Of a stretch of DNA of 64,000 nt, positions 8,933 through 17,782 are shown piece by piece; position 1 is the first letter of the stretch, and the number at the start of each line of letters is the position of its first letter. The notes under the pieces were generated by a model. It did not search any database. It was not told the DNA's origin and saw nothing but the letters and a program-made list of their open reading frames with translations. The stretch lies in assembly GCA_942493265.1 (NCBI GenBank), contig OW818688.1:806001-870000 (forward strand), written 5' to 3'. Both the position numbers and the translations under genes were made by a program. This DNA comes from UBA12481 sp942493265 (GTDB taxonomy: Bacteria > Bacteroidota > Bacteroidia > Bacteroidales > UBA12481).

Positions 8933-10539
8933 CTTATATCCTCGAATTTGTATTGAACATATCTCACGGTGCCATCCGAAACCTCTTTATGGCATTTTGC
9001 ACAGGCAACATCTTTATGACTGCCATCCAGTTTAAATCTGCTGGTATCATGATTAAACTGAACAGGCTTCCACCTTTCATAATCATGACAACGGGTACAT
9101 GATGCTTTATCTTTTGTATCAAACTGATTGTTATGTACATCGGTGTGGCAGTCCAGACAGCGGCCGCTGAGGCTCAAAAATTGCTGTTTAACGGTTCCCG
9201 CGGGATCCTTTATAAAATGGCACTGCTTGCAGTTGCTTACCGCATGCTTCCCGGTCAGCTTGAAATCTGTGGTATTATGATCAAACTTCACCTGACTCCA
9301 AACGGTGACCGAATGACAGCTTTCGCAATTCTGATTCCGGAAGTATTTCTCATCAATATAATTCTGATGGATATTCTCATGACAATCCACACATCTCTTT
9401 TTCAGATCTTTGAATACCCAATCGGCTCCTTTTTTATGGCAGGCAAAACAGGGGGTCGCCCGATGCGGTCCCTCCAGCACAAATTCTCCCAGATTGTGCC
9501 GCTCCACCGTAAACAATGAATTCTTAAATCCCGCCAGGGTATGGCAATCCTTGCAGTCGCTGCTGATTCCCGGCTTCTTCATCTGCCCTTTGTGATAATC
9601 CTGATGGCAATCCGTGCAAAGATTAAACTTCAGACGGGTGGTCAGGGATTGTTTATGGCACGACTTGCATTCAACCGCAATATGCTTGCCTTCAAGTGGA
9701 TAATCAGTTTTACCATGATCAAACCCTGTGGTGCTGATAATGGTTTTAAATGAATCTTCGGAATGGCATTTTTTACAATCCCGGCCGAACTTATTTTCAT
9801 GAACATCTTTATGGCAATCCGTGCAGTTTGAAAATGCTATCCCGGTAAATTGTTGGGATTTCTTTCCGTCCTTTTCCGTCACTTTATGGCATTTTGCACA
9901 GTCAACCGATTGATGCTTACCTTTTAATGGGAATTTAGTTTTCTTGTGATCGAAGTTCAGCACCGGTTTAAATGCGTTGTTATTGTGGCAGTTAATACAA
10001 TTGGAAGATAAAGTTTGCTGATGATAATCGGCATGACAGGTCAGGCAGGTTGTACCCAGATCAAGATAAGAACCGGAAGATTTTTGCGATTTTTTAACCT
10101 TGATGAATTCTTGTTTATGGCAGGATTTGCATGATAAAGTGTTATGCTTTCCAACCAGCTCAAAACGGGTATCGCGGTGGTCAAACTTCAGGGTATCAAA
10201 CCTGATAATTTTAAAATTCCGGCCGTGATGCTCATTATGGCAGGAAAAGCAGTCCTTGCTCTTCACTTCGGCTGACGAATGATAGCCCCTGTTCAGATCG
10301 ATGAGTTCCCTGATCTCTTTATGGCACGCCAAACATTTTGCCACAGCCACCTTTTTCCCAACCTCATGGCATTTTGTGCAATTTGAAAGGCCCTCCAGTT
10401 TTGAGTGGGCGGTAGTTAATTCGCCCGGAGAAATTTGTGCAAAAGAATTAATTGAAAAAAATATTGAAAATAATAAAGATAAATACCATGAATTATTCAT
10501 GATAAATCCAATATTAATATGTTTAATTCTATTTCTCAT
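8908..10539 (-). CDS. Secreted multihaem cytochrome c (20 CxxCH motifs)
   Basis: A 543-residue protein with 20 CxxCH motifs by direct count. The N-terminus is Sec-type: a basic start (RNRIKH), a hydrophobic core and cleavage near SFAQ. A second ATG at 10500 would also give a signal sequence but without the basic n-region, so 10539 is preferred. Recurring units of the form FDH..T.F.L.GKH....C..CHK alternate with NC..CHKDVH, the class III-like arrangement also seen in the 55-haem protein, so the two share ancestry. The start overlaps the FeS/FAD gene by 11 bp and the end overlaps the 55-haem gene by 25 bp, so translation is probably coupled. Likely role: periplasmic relay between the inner-membrane module and the larger cytochrome (inference). 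Confidence 0.92.
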   Translation of the reverse strand: MRNRIKHINIGFIMNNSWYLSLLFSIFFSINSFAQISPGELTTAHSKLEGLSNCTKCHEVGKKVAVAKCLACHKEIRELIDLNRGYHSSAEVKSKDCFSCHNEHHGRNFKIIRFDTLKFDHRDTRFELVGKHNTLSCKSCHKQEFIKVKKSQKSSGSYLDLGTTCLTCHADYHQQTLSSNCINCHNNNAFKPVLNFDHKKTKFPLKGKHQSVDCAKCHKVTEKDGKKSQQFTGIAFSNCTDCHKDVHENKFGRDCKKCHSEDSFKTIISTTGFDHGKTDYPLEGKHIAVECKSCHKQSLTTRLKFNLCTDCHQDYHKGQMKKPGISSDCKDCHTLAGFKNSLFTVERHNLGEFVLEGPHRATPCFACHKKGADWVFKDLKKRCVDCHENIHQNYIDEKYFRNQNCESCHSVTVWSQVKFDHNTTDFKLTGKHAVSNCKQCHFIKDPAGTVKQQFLSLSGRCLDCHTDVHNNQFDTKDKASCTRCHDYERWKPVQFNHDTSRFKLDGSHKDVACAKCHKEVSDGTVRYVQYKFEDIRCASCHLP

Positions 10540-11866
10540 GTTTCAACACAGCTTCGCCGAATTTACGCGTGATCAGAATTCCTGATTTCTCAAGAAATTG
10601 AGTGGGCAATTCTCCCCCGGCCAGTATATAAACCAAATCATTTTCCAGTTTGATATTCTGATCGGAATCCTTGCTGGTATAGTAAACGCAATCTTCCCCG
10701 ATGGAAGTCAGATTGGAGCTGAACAACACATTTATAGTATTTTCTAAGATTGCCTTTTTAATTTTTTCGTTGTTTTTGGGTTTAATTCTTCCAAAAGTAT
10801 CGCCACGGTATGACAGATGAACCGTATTTTTATCCATCAGCTGCAAAGCTGATTCAATCGCTGAATCGCCTCCACCCACCACCACCACCCGCTTTCCTTC
10901 GATCATTTCAGGTTCGAGAAGGCGATATGCCACACGTTCGAGCTCCTCTCCGGGGACATTGAGTTTTCTGGGTGTCCCTCTCCGGCCAATGGCCAGAAGA
11001 ACTTTTTTTGTCGAATAAGTCACACCGGTTGAAACTCCAACCGAAAAATACCCCGATTGCCATACAATGGATTCAACCTTAGTATTTTCCACAATTGGAA
11101 TGTTATTTTTTGAGATCACCCCTTCCCAAAGCTTCAACAACTCGGTCTTACTTGTTTCATTTAACCTTACCTTTCCATGCAGTGGCAGGTCCATCGGGTG
11201 GGTCATCACAATTTTTGTGCGGGGAAAATTAAAAACCGTACCGCCTAAAGTATCCTGCTCGAGAGTTAGTGCTTTCAGGTTATTCTTTTTTGCGGTCAGT
11301 GAAGCGGATATACCTGCCGGGCCGGCGCCAACAATGATCAGGTCATACTCGGCAACGATATTTTTATCAAGGGTTTTAGTCAGGTTTTCCACTGCCTGTC
11401 GTCCCTGTTCGACCGCATTTTTAATCAGTCCCATGCCACCTATCTCTCCGGCAATATAGATTCCCGTTACATTTGATTCAAATTGCTGATTGACATGCGG
11501 CAGATCGACCCCCCTTTTTTCCGTCCCGATGCAGAGGGTGATAGCCTCAACCGGACAGGCATGAAAGCAGGCGCCATGGCCCACGCAATGGGATGCATTG
11601 ATGATGGTAGCTTTGCCATTCCGTATGCCCAGGATATCTTTCTCCGGACAGGCGCTGATGCAGGCTCCCGTTCTGATACAGGAATTTACATCAACCACCG
11701 GATGAAGGGAAACCGGTTCATGAATCCCCTCTTCCTTCGATAATTTTATCTTCTCATCCACAATTCTGGATTCACGCCGTTGCTTGCGGAGATAAATAAT
11801 GACTATCAGCCCGATGAACAGGATAACTACGGAGTAGGTGATAATTTTTTCTATTAATACTTCCAT
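10529..11866 (-). CDS. Membrane-anchored FeS/FAD pyridine-nucleotide oxidoreductase
   Basis: A 445-residue protein with one N-terminal membrane helix (about residues 10-26) followed by RKQRRESR, which by the positive-inside rule places the rest in the cytoplasm. Residues 60-110 are a two-cluster ferredoxin-like domain: C63/C69/C73 before Pro and C94/C100/C104 before Pro. In both, the usual second cysteine is replaced (T66 and H97). From about residue 170 it is a thioredoxin-reductase-type flavoprotein with a first dinucleotide motif IVGAGPAG and a second motif VVVVGGGDSA. No redox CxxC pair was seen, so it is not a thioredoxin reductase. It sits between the b-cytochrome-like gene (3-bp gap) and the 20-haem gene. 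It probably exchanges electrons between NAD(P)H and the membrane haems. Confidence 0.85.
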   Translation of the reverse strand: MEVLIEKIITYSVVILFIGLIVIIYLRKQRRESRIVDEKIKLSKEEGIHEPVSLHPVVDVNSCIRTGACISACPEKDILGIRNGKATIINASHCVGHGACFHACPVEAITLCIGTEKRGVDLPHVNQQFESNVTGIYIAGEIGGMGLIKNAVEQGRQAVENLTKTLDKNIVAEYDLIIVGAGPAGISASLTAKKNNLKALTLEQDTLGGTVFNFPRTKIVMTHPMDLPLHGKVRLNETSKTELLKLWEGVISKNNIPIVENTKVESIVWQSGYFSVGVSTGVTYSTKKVLLAIGRRGTPRKLNVPGEELERVAYRLLEPEMIEGKRVVVVGGGDSAIESALQLMDKNTVHLSYRGDTFGRIKPKNNEKIKKAILENTINVLFSSNLTSIGEDCVYYTSKDSDQNIKLENDLVYILAGGELPTQFLEKSGILITRKFGEAVLKHEK

Positions 11867-11869
11867 AGC

Positions 11870-12703
11870 CTAAAAAATCCATTTATAACCCAGGGTAATA
11901 ACTACAATTACATGGATGATCATGACAATCAGCATGGCCATGGCAAAAGGCAGATGGGCAACATGCCAGTATTCCAGTAAATTCCTCATGGAAACAAGCA
12001 TATCAATGCGCCGGTTCAGGGTAATCTCATTTCGGAGGATCCGGCAAGCTTTATCATAATCCTTACGTGCCAGATTTTGCTTTTTCAGATCCCGCTTCAA
12101 TTTTTTATAAGCGAATCTGTCATATTTATAGCCGCCTATCAATCGTTCAAAAAATTTCTTTCCGGTAAAATCCGGCCGGTCGCTGAAAGCATCCGGAAGC
12201 AACCCCGAAATATCCGCCTCATTCTTGAGAACATTAATTTCGTTCAGGCTCAGTTCCCTGCCTTCCACCGACCGGGGAATCTGGATATAAATGAATCGGC
12301 CGATCACACCGCTCATGACCACGGCCACCATACTCCAGAAGCTGATTGCGACAATGCCGCCGAATTTGAATGTGGTATGAAACAAAATGAAAACCGGTCC
12401 CAGTACACATAAAAAAATATGGAACTCCAGCCAGTGCTTCAGATATCCCAACCTTGCCAGCTTTCTGAATCTCTTTCGGGCCATGTAAGAAAACAGCCCG
12501 ATAATAATCATCAGCGATCCCGCGATACCAAAACCATGCCCCAGATAACCACTGGGCTTAAGGGTCTCATTTTGTGGGAGGAAGAAACGCTCTTCGAGAC
12601 TTATCCGATAGTAATTGAACCCTGAATAAGTTAAAATGATCACCGAAGCGACCACAATAACAACCATTGTTGAAATAAAGATCCGATGTGCTGTCTTATT
12701 CAT
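11870..12703 (-). CDS. Cytochrome b-like integral membrane protein, predicted di-haem
   Basis: A 277-residue protein with about five membrane helices (roughly residues 8-28, 54-74, 90-110, 114-140 and 250-273) and a basic soluble loop (about 145-240). Helix 3 carries H95 and H109 and helix 5 carries H250 and H264, each an HX13H pair. That is the spacing by which bc-type cytochromes b and ferric reductase/NOX-type proteins bind two stacked b haems. H56 at the start of helix 2 could be a quinone- or ligand-site residue. First gene of the operon, preceded by a 99-bp gap with an FNR-like palindrome. Haem binding is inferred from the histidine spacing; no close family was recognised. Confidence 0.75.
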   Translation of the reverse strand: MNKTAHRIFISTMVVIVVASVIILTYSGFNYYRISLEERFFLPQNETLKPSGYLGHGFGIAGSLMIIIGLFSYMARKRFRKLARLGYLKHWLEFHIFLCVLGPVFILFHTTFKFGGIVAISFWSMVAVVMSGVIGRFIYIQIPRSVEGRELSLNEINVLKNEADISGLLPDAFSDRPDFTGKKFFERLIGGYKYDRFAYKKLKRDLKKQNLARKDYDKACRILRNEITLNRRIDMLVSMRNLLEYWHVAHLPFAMAMLIVMIIHVIVVITLGYKWIF

Positions 12704-12745
12704 ATATAACCTGACAAACGGCTAAAGATAGCCATTGTTGCCCGG

Positions 12746-12769
12746 TTTTAATGACAAAAGTCATAAAAA
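12746..12769. promoter_or_regulatory. FNR/CRP-type palindromic operator candidate
   Basis: The palindrome ATGACAAAAGTCAT (12751-12764), with A/T extensions that pair in 9 of 10 positions per arm, has the half-site, four-base spacer, half-site layout of CRP/FNR-superfamily operators. It lies about 45 bp upstream of the first gene of the cytochrome operon. A weak -7 element reading TATCTTTA on the minus strand lies between it and the start. Confidence 0.5.
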
Positions 12770-12802
12770 TCAGATCACAGGAACAGTATTTGTCTAACAG
12801 AC

Positions 12803-14143
12803 CTACTCGGCCGCGAAGCAATATAAATACTTGAATCCCCTCAGATAGAGTTCATTGCCGATGACAACCGGTGAGGCATGGAAGGTATCGTCCAACTTGT
12901 TGCTAGCTACCAGGGCAAATGTTGATCCTGCCTTGATCACGTCAACAATACCTTCGGCTGCGATATACAGATGCCCGCCGGCACCGGTCGGGGATGAATA
13001 AATATTCACGATCCCTTCGAGTTTCTCATTGATATAGTTGACTTTACCATCCTTTGCATCCAAACAGGAAATGCTTCCGTTATTCGCCTTCAGAAAATAG
13101 AGCTTTCCGTCCATGAGCACCGGACTGGGTGTGTAAGGGGTATCCTGAATGTATTTCCAGAGGATCACACCGGTATCGGTAATATTGCCCTTTGCCTTGG
13201 CCAGATCGATGGCCAGCAAGGCATTGCCGCGATATCCGCTCATCACAAATAAAATTCCGTCCTGATAAACGGGGTTCGGAATTACGTTCCGGGTTAATCC
13301 GATACATTCCCATATCAATTCACCGGTTTCAAAATCGTAACTGCGCACTTTACTGGTTGCAGCGGTGATCACCTGTGCCTTACCATTCACTTCAATAATC
13401 AGGGGGCTTGCCCATGAGGTCTTTTCTTCACGATCAACTTTCCACACATCCTTCCCGGTCTTTTTATCCAGGGCGGTGATAAATGAGGAGCCCTCATGAT
13501 CCCATAGTACCACTAATTTATCCTTGTAAAGTGAGGGAGAACTGCCTTCACCGAAACTCATTACAATATCCATCTGGCCGAAGTCGCGTTCCCATAAGAT
13601 GTTCCCTTTAAAATCCAGACAATATAATCCCCTGGATCCGAAATAGGCATAGATATTTTCCCCGTCGGTTACCGGTGAATTGGAAGCCCAGCTGCCAAGG
13701 GTATGGGTGCGTTCCTGCGGAATTTCTTCCCTGACGGTACGTTCCCATTGCATTTTACCGGTTTTCCGGTCGACCGATATTACCTGGAATTTATGAATGA
13801 ATTCGGTGCCGCTGGATGGCGGTCCCATTCTTCCGTTTTCCTGTTTAACCTCACCTGCAGCAGGCTTTTTATCCGTTTCAACAGCTGTTAAAACGATAAT
13901 CTGATCGCCCCAGATAATCGGCGTCGCATGACCTTTCCCCGGGATCTCCGTTTTCCACTTTACATTTTTTGTTTCACTAAATTCAACCGGAGGCTTACCA
14001 TCGGTGGCAGCACCGGTTTCAGAAGGACCCCGCCATTGCGGCCAGTTCTGAGTATTCGAAGGCATTTTCTTTTGAGCATTTAGGGTTCCGGGCGTTGTAA
14101 TCAAAACGCAGGTTGCCAGAGCAAGAATAAAATTCAATTTCAT
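12803..14143 (-). CDS. Exported PQQ-type beta-propeller protein
   Basis: A protein of about 446 residues with a signal peptide (hydrophobic core LNFILALATCVLI, cleavage near LNAQ). The ATG at 14143 gives the most compact signal peptide; in-frame ATGs at 14149 and 14176 are possible, the last overlapping the upstream gene by 8 bp. The body shows repeated propeller blades of the pyrrolo-quinoline-quinone-like type (WPQWRGP near the N-terminus, then GKMQWER, GNILWER, GKDVWKV, GELIWEC). This fold occurs in BamB and in quinoprotein dehydrogenases. No quinoprotein catalytic signature or haem motif was found, so a structural or binding role is more likely than an enzymatic one. It follows the FISUMP lipoprotein in an apparent three-gene unit. 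Confidence 0.8.
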   Translation of the reverse strand: MKLNFILALATCVLITTPGTLNAQKKMPSNTQNWPQWRGPSETGAATDGKPPVEFSETKNVKWKTEIPGKGHATPIIWGDQIIVLTAVETDKKPAAGEVKQENGRMGPPSSGTEFIHKFQVISVDRKTGKMQWERTVREEIPQERTHTLGSWASNSPVTDGENIYAYFGSRGLYCLDFKGNILWERDFGQMDIVMSFGEGSSPSLYKDKLVVLWDHEGSSFITALDKKTGKDVWKVDREEKTSWASPLIIEVNGKAQVITAATSKVRSYDFETGELIWECIGLTRNVIPNPVYQDGILFVMSGYRGNALLAIDLAKAKGNITDTGVILWKYIQDTPYTPSPVLMDGKLYFLKANNGSISCLDAKDGKVNYINEKLEGIVNIYSSPTGAGGHLYIAAEGIVDVIKAGSTFALVASNKLDDTFHASPVVIGNELYLRGFKYLYCFAAE

Positions 14144-14168
14144 ATTCATACTAAAGGTTAGATTATTT

Positions 14169-15668
14169 TTATTCACGATCCTTCACGCACCGAACCGAAA
14201 ATCCACTGGTAGTGAAATCATTAAAGCGACCAATGCCGGTTTGATTGTGATACAGGTAACGCCGGATGGCAGATCCCTGGTCGAATTCACTGGCTGACCA
14301 AAAGGTAGCAAATCCTCCAATCCCGAGAAATCCTCCGTTTGCATAACGGTATCCGGCTGGAACCGCACTGAAACTTGATGAGTTTGAGCCATTTCCATCG
14401 CTTTCCCATCCGGCTTCAAATTTTATCTTTTTGCCAACATCACCGGTAAACCTCCAACCTGTGGAATCCAGCTCGATGGGGTCCATACCCAAAGCCTGCT
14501 CCATGCTCTTCCATTCCCCATCATCCGGAAGATGCCAGCCGGGGGGACAAATATCCCTGCCATTGGCATTGTCATCGGAAATCGCTGTCGACCAGTCATA
14601 TAAACATCCAAAACTGACATAATTTGCGGTCGCCCGGGCAGCGACAGGATCCATGCCCGAATATCCGTAAACCCAGATTCCTCCCTGATCATAGGATGGT
14701 GACACCCGGGGCAGATAGGCAAGGTTTTCAGCCATCCATATCTGACTGGAAATTCTGACTGCCTGATATTCATGATTATCACGGGAATCCGTAAACCGGA
14801 AGGGCTCAGGAATCGCAATGTTGAACAAGTAATCCGTAGTTTCAAGGAATACCAGCGTTTCCATGCGGGCCCTTACATCGTCTCTCACAATCAACCGGGT
14901 AAATCCCCATGGAATTCCTGATATTTCGAAATTCCCGTCGATATCTGAAATATTGGTCAGCCCGCTGTCGGAATTATCCGGATTTAAAATGGTAACGGTA
15001 TAATAGGATTTTGGTTTATGGGAGATATTTCCAAAAATATTGCCGTACAATCGGCTGGTATACTTAGCTGAAGTCAGTTTAACAATTGCATCATTCACGC
15101 CCTCTTTCACCAGAATATCCATCGAACCTTCCGTAAAATCAGGCTTCGTGGCCTTTATTGTCTGACGGCCAACCCTGATTCCGTCGAAATCAAAATTTCC
15201 CTGGATATCTGTGGTGTCCGTTTTCCCATCGAGGGTGATAATTGCATACTTCACCGGGACCTTACAGCCGGTATATTGAGCCACACCGATGACTTTTGCA
15301 AACTTAAGTGCCTGAACAGCAATAAATATAGTGTCGGTCGACTGATCACGGCCATCCGAAACATGTATAATAATTTCATATTCGCTGTCCGAAGCGGATA
15401 CCGGTGCAGTCCAGATTGCTTCAGCCTGATCCGTGGCCCCGGCGAAAGTTCCAAAAGCGGCCACCCATTCATACGACAATGGATCCAATTCAGCATCAGT
15501 AGCTTCCACCCGTACAGTAAAATTGTTGTTGCCAATGCCTGGTTGCCGCGCAAATTCTGTTTTAGTAATCCGGGGAGCTATATTTTTTTCGCATGAAACT
15601 AACAGCAAGCCTATCAGGACAGGCATCAGTGGGAAAATCACCCGGGGAAAACGTGTAGTGAGATTCAT
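14169..15668 (-). CDS. Lipoprotein with PKD-like, carboxypeptidase-regulatory-like and FISUMP domains
   Basis: A 499-residue lipoprotein: the lipobox LLLVSC sits near residue 26. About residues 30-120 look like a PKD/Ig-type domain (DPLSYEWVAAFGTF, YEIIIHVSDG). Two carboxypeptidase-regulatory-like beta-sandwiches follow (GNFDFDGIRVGRQTIKA and GNFEISGIPWGFTRL). The last 200 residues are a FISUMP-type domain (WMAENLAYLP, YDWSTA, CPPGWHLPDDGEW, FWSASE, FSVRCVKD). Proteins of this make-up are surface or periplasmic and of unknown function. It lies 6 bp after the previous lipoprotein gene and overlaps the propeller gene's longest reading, so the three are probably co-transcribed. Confidence 0.82.
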   Translation of the reverse strand: MNLTTRFPRVIFPLMPVLIGLLLVSCEKNIAPRITKTEFARQPGIGNNNFTVRVEATDAELDPLSYEWVAAFGTFAGATDQAEAIWTAPVSASDSEYEIIIHVSDGRDQSTDTIFIAVQALKFAKVIGVAQYTGCKVPVKYAIITLDGKTDTTDIQGNFDFDGIRVGRQTIKATKPDFTEGSMDILVKEGVNDAIVKLTSAKYTSRLYGNIFGNISHKPKSYYTVTILNPDNSDSGLTNISDIDGNFEISGIPWGFTRLIVRDDVRARMETLVFLETTDYLFNIAIPEPFRFTDSRDNHEYQAVRISSQIWMAENLAYLPRVSPSYDQGGIWVYGYSGMDPVAARATANYVSFGCLYDWSTAISDDNANGRDICPPGWHLPDDGEWKSMEQALGMDPIELDSTGWRFTGDVGKKIKFEAGWESDGNGSNSSSFSAVPAGYRYANGGFLGIGGFATFWSASEFDQGSAIRRYLYHNQTGIGRFNDFTTSGFSVRCVKDRE

Positions 15669-15674
15669 ATTGAT

Positions 15675-16703
15675 TTACCTTCCGTCGTGAAATTTACCTC
15701 TTGAATCAGCAAAATTCAGTTTCCTCGTATATCTTCCCATCGAAATTGAATCCAGTTCATCCGGTTTCATGGCCTTGCCAAAAATCGTGAATTTATAGCG
15801 GCTGGCAAAGAGTCCGACTCCGCCATTTCTGATATTATTGAACTCGGGAGTATATAAAAATTTGGAATCCGGATCTTCAACCCGCTCATACAGTATAAGG
15901 TTCGAGTCAGCCAGCTGGATCATAAAATCGACACCAACAGCAATTCTCCGCACACCAGCTATTTCTTTGATTTCACGCTGAATGAAGCGGAACAGGTAAT
16001 CCTCGCCCAGAAAACTCAATCCATCATAATCAGGATTAGTAGAATCCTGATCGCTGAATAGCTGCTCATACTCGATATATTTATGGGTGGTTTTGGTATC
16101 GGTTATCTCATCATACAGGAAACGAACAATTTGCGGAAAATTACTGGGGGTCAGGTCGAGGAAATAATCAATCCGTTCAGGATGATAAAGGTTATACCTG
16201 AGTTTACGCTGCTCCGTGCTGTAGGCACCCGTAAAGTTCCATGAACCCAGCGGCTGAATTCGTGAGGTAACCGTTTTATTTTCCTTTATCAGCTTAACGC
16301 TCAGTTCATAATCGAATTCAGAATAGATCGGCTCGGTCGTTTTAAACAAGTAATGACCCACATTCGAAAACTGGCCGGAATCCTTCGATATTTCATACGT
16401 CGGATACAGGCGGATCGGATTTTCCATGATGCTCCCATCAAGGGTATCAAAGCGGGTGAGCTGAACAATCATGTTATCGGCCGGATAATAAACGGAATCT
16501 GCATTAGCCGAAAAGTTGTATGCATTCTCCTGACACACATAGCTTCGCTGGATGCGCACGTACTGGGCGCTGTCCTTGGGGTTGAGCACACACATCACAT
16601 AAGGCGTTGAATTGGCCGGTGCCGTAGGGTCAAACGGGGCTTCGCAGGAAACCACGCAAAGAACCAGGGCAATGGCAACTGTGGAAAGACGGGCAGTTGT
16701 CAT
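15675..16703 (-). CDS. Putative lipoprotein (DUF4249-like layout)
   Basis: A 342-residue protein with a lipoprotein signal (VLCVVSC near residue 20). The body is beta-rich with no catalytic motif that I can recognise. An early segment YVMCVLNPKDSAQYVRIQRS, followed by a run of beta strands, resembles the opening of DUF4249 lipoproteins of Bacteroidota. Those usually accompany a TonB-dependent receptor, and none is present here. First gene of a unit with the FISUMP lipoprotein and the propeller protein. Function unknown. Confidence 0.6.
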   Translation of the reverse strand: MTTARLSTVAIALVLCVVSCEAPFDPTAPANSTPYVMCVLNPKDSAQYVRIQRSYVCQENAYNFSANADSVYYPADNMIVQLTRFDTLDGSIMENPIRLYPTYEISKDSGQFSNVGHYLFKTTEPIYSEFDYELSVKLIKENKTVTSRIQPLGSWNFTGAYSTEQRKLRYNLYHPERIDYFLDLTPSNFPQIVRFLYDEITDTKTTHKYIEYEQLFSDQDSTNPDYDGLSFLGEDYLFRFIQREIKEIAGVRRIAVGVDFMIQLADSNLILYERVEDPDSKFLYTPEFNNIRNGGVGLFASRYKFTIFGKAMKPDELDSISMGRYTRKLNFADSRGKFHDGR

Positions 16704-16762
16704 TGAGTTAGTTTTCAGTTGGTAATCAAATCAAATGTAGAAGGATTTCCCTGAATAACAAA

Positions 16763-17782
16763 TCAGGGATGTGCGAGATATTGTTTCAATCTTTCGGCTA
16801 CATTGGCCAGAGGTGTGGCTATAGCATTGATAAACTGAAAATTACCACCTTTGCTGCCTTTTATGACCAGCTGAATCGGACAGGCTTCGCTTTGTACAGC
16901 ATTCACCTTAAAGGTTTGGGAATAAGGATCGAACTTCAGATAGGGCGCACCGGATGATCCGAATCTGAAATATCCCTTGATGAGATAACGAAGTCCCTCC
17001 AGACTATAGTTTCCATCGAACGAATCCTTAAACCGGGTATACTGATCAACAAAGCCTTCGATATTGGCCTCGTTGATCATCCTGCCGGGATTCAGGTCCG
17101 AAGGAGCGGTTTGCAGACAGAAATAGTCGCCATGAGCAACATCATAAATTTCAAAATCCATTTCAATATGGGGCAATGTATCGATGATGGCCTGCGGAGT
17201 ATTGACGATCCGGTACAGGGCAATATCCTGATCCCACCAGGCGTCAACCAACCGGGTTTCAATCAGGTAGGATGCCCGGCCGGAAACGGGATCAGTAAAG
17301 GTAAGGAGCGGATTAAACTGATCATGAACGGATGGGTTCGCGTAAAAAACCGGGTTCCGCTGCTGAATGAAAAGGTAAGGTGTGGCGATTTGCTTCTTAT
17401 AGAGGGTTATCCACCGGGTATCAAACCTGATCCGCTTCAGTGCGGAGGTAAACATCTGAATATCATTAGGATTAACAACATTCAGATATCTTTTGCCGGT
17501 CCCCTCATACGATACCAGTATCTGATTCAGGTGCTGAAGCTCCCCGGATTCCAGGTGAGGGATTATTTCTGACTGAAGGCGTTCCTCAGTGATCGACTTG
17601 AACAGGTTCGCTTCGAGCCGGAGGTTATGGGCGACACTCAGTATAAAGCCTTTACCGATATGGAAGGCGCAAATATTGTTATCAAACTGACGCCACTGGG
17701 GCTCCAGGTCATTCTGGATCGCCATGATCCGGAATAAAGGAGAGGTTTGGTCATTGATAGCCGATAGCTTCCGGGCTATCAT
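16763..17782 (-). CDS. Trypsin-fold serine protease-like protein, no signal peptide
   Basis: A 339-residue protein in which a chymotrypsin-type triad can be read: H52 in GFILSVAHN, D186 in WDQDIALYRI and S277 in FGSSGAPYL. These have the correct order and local contexts (AH, DIAL, GxSGxP). The N-terminal strand NICAFHIGKGFILSVAH is the standard first barrel of the fold. The N-terminus (MIARKLSAINDQTSPLF) has no hydrophobic export signal, so the protein appears cytoplasmic, unusual for this fold. Its start overlaps by 4 bp the end of a small membrane-protein gene, suggesting coupled translation. Substrate unknown; a role in damage response or self-processing is possible but unsupported. Confidence 0.68.
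   Translation of the reverse strand: MIARKLSAINDQTSPLFRIMAIQNDLEPQWRQFDNNICAFHIGKGFILSVAHNLRLEANLFKSITEERLQSEIIPHLESGELQHLNQILVSYEGTGKRYLNVVNPNDIQMFTSALKRIRFDTRWITLYKKQIATPYLFIQQRNPVFYANPSVHDQFNPLLTFTDPVSGRASYLIETRLVDAWWDQDIALYRIVNTPQAIIDTLPHIEMDFEIYDVAHGDYFCLQTAPSDLNPGRMINEANIEGFVDQYTRFKDSFDGNYSLEGLRYLIKGYFRFGSSGAPYLKFDPYSQTFKVNAVQSEACPIQLVIKGSKGGNFQFINAIATPLANVAERLKQYLAHP

Noticed and set aside
10529..11866. Thioredoxin reductase
   Set aside because: The redox-active CxxC pair is absent, and an FeS domain and membrane anchor are present.
2489..12703. Cytochrome operon as a nitrite reductase (NrfA) system, suggested by the NrfJ-like protein
   Set aside because: No CxxCK catalytic haem site or NrfA-like protein occurs; all motifs are CxxCH, in class III-like repeats.
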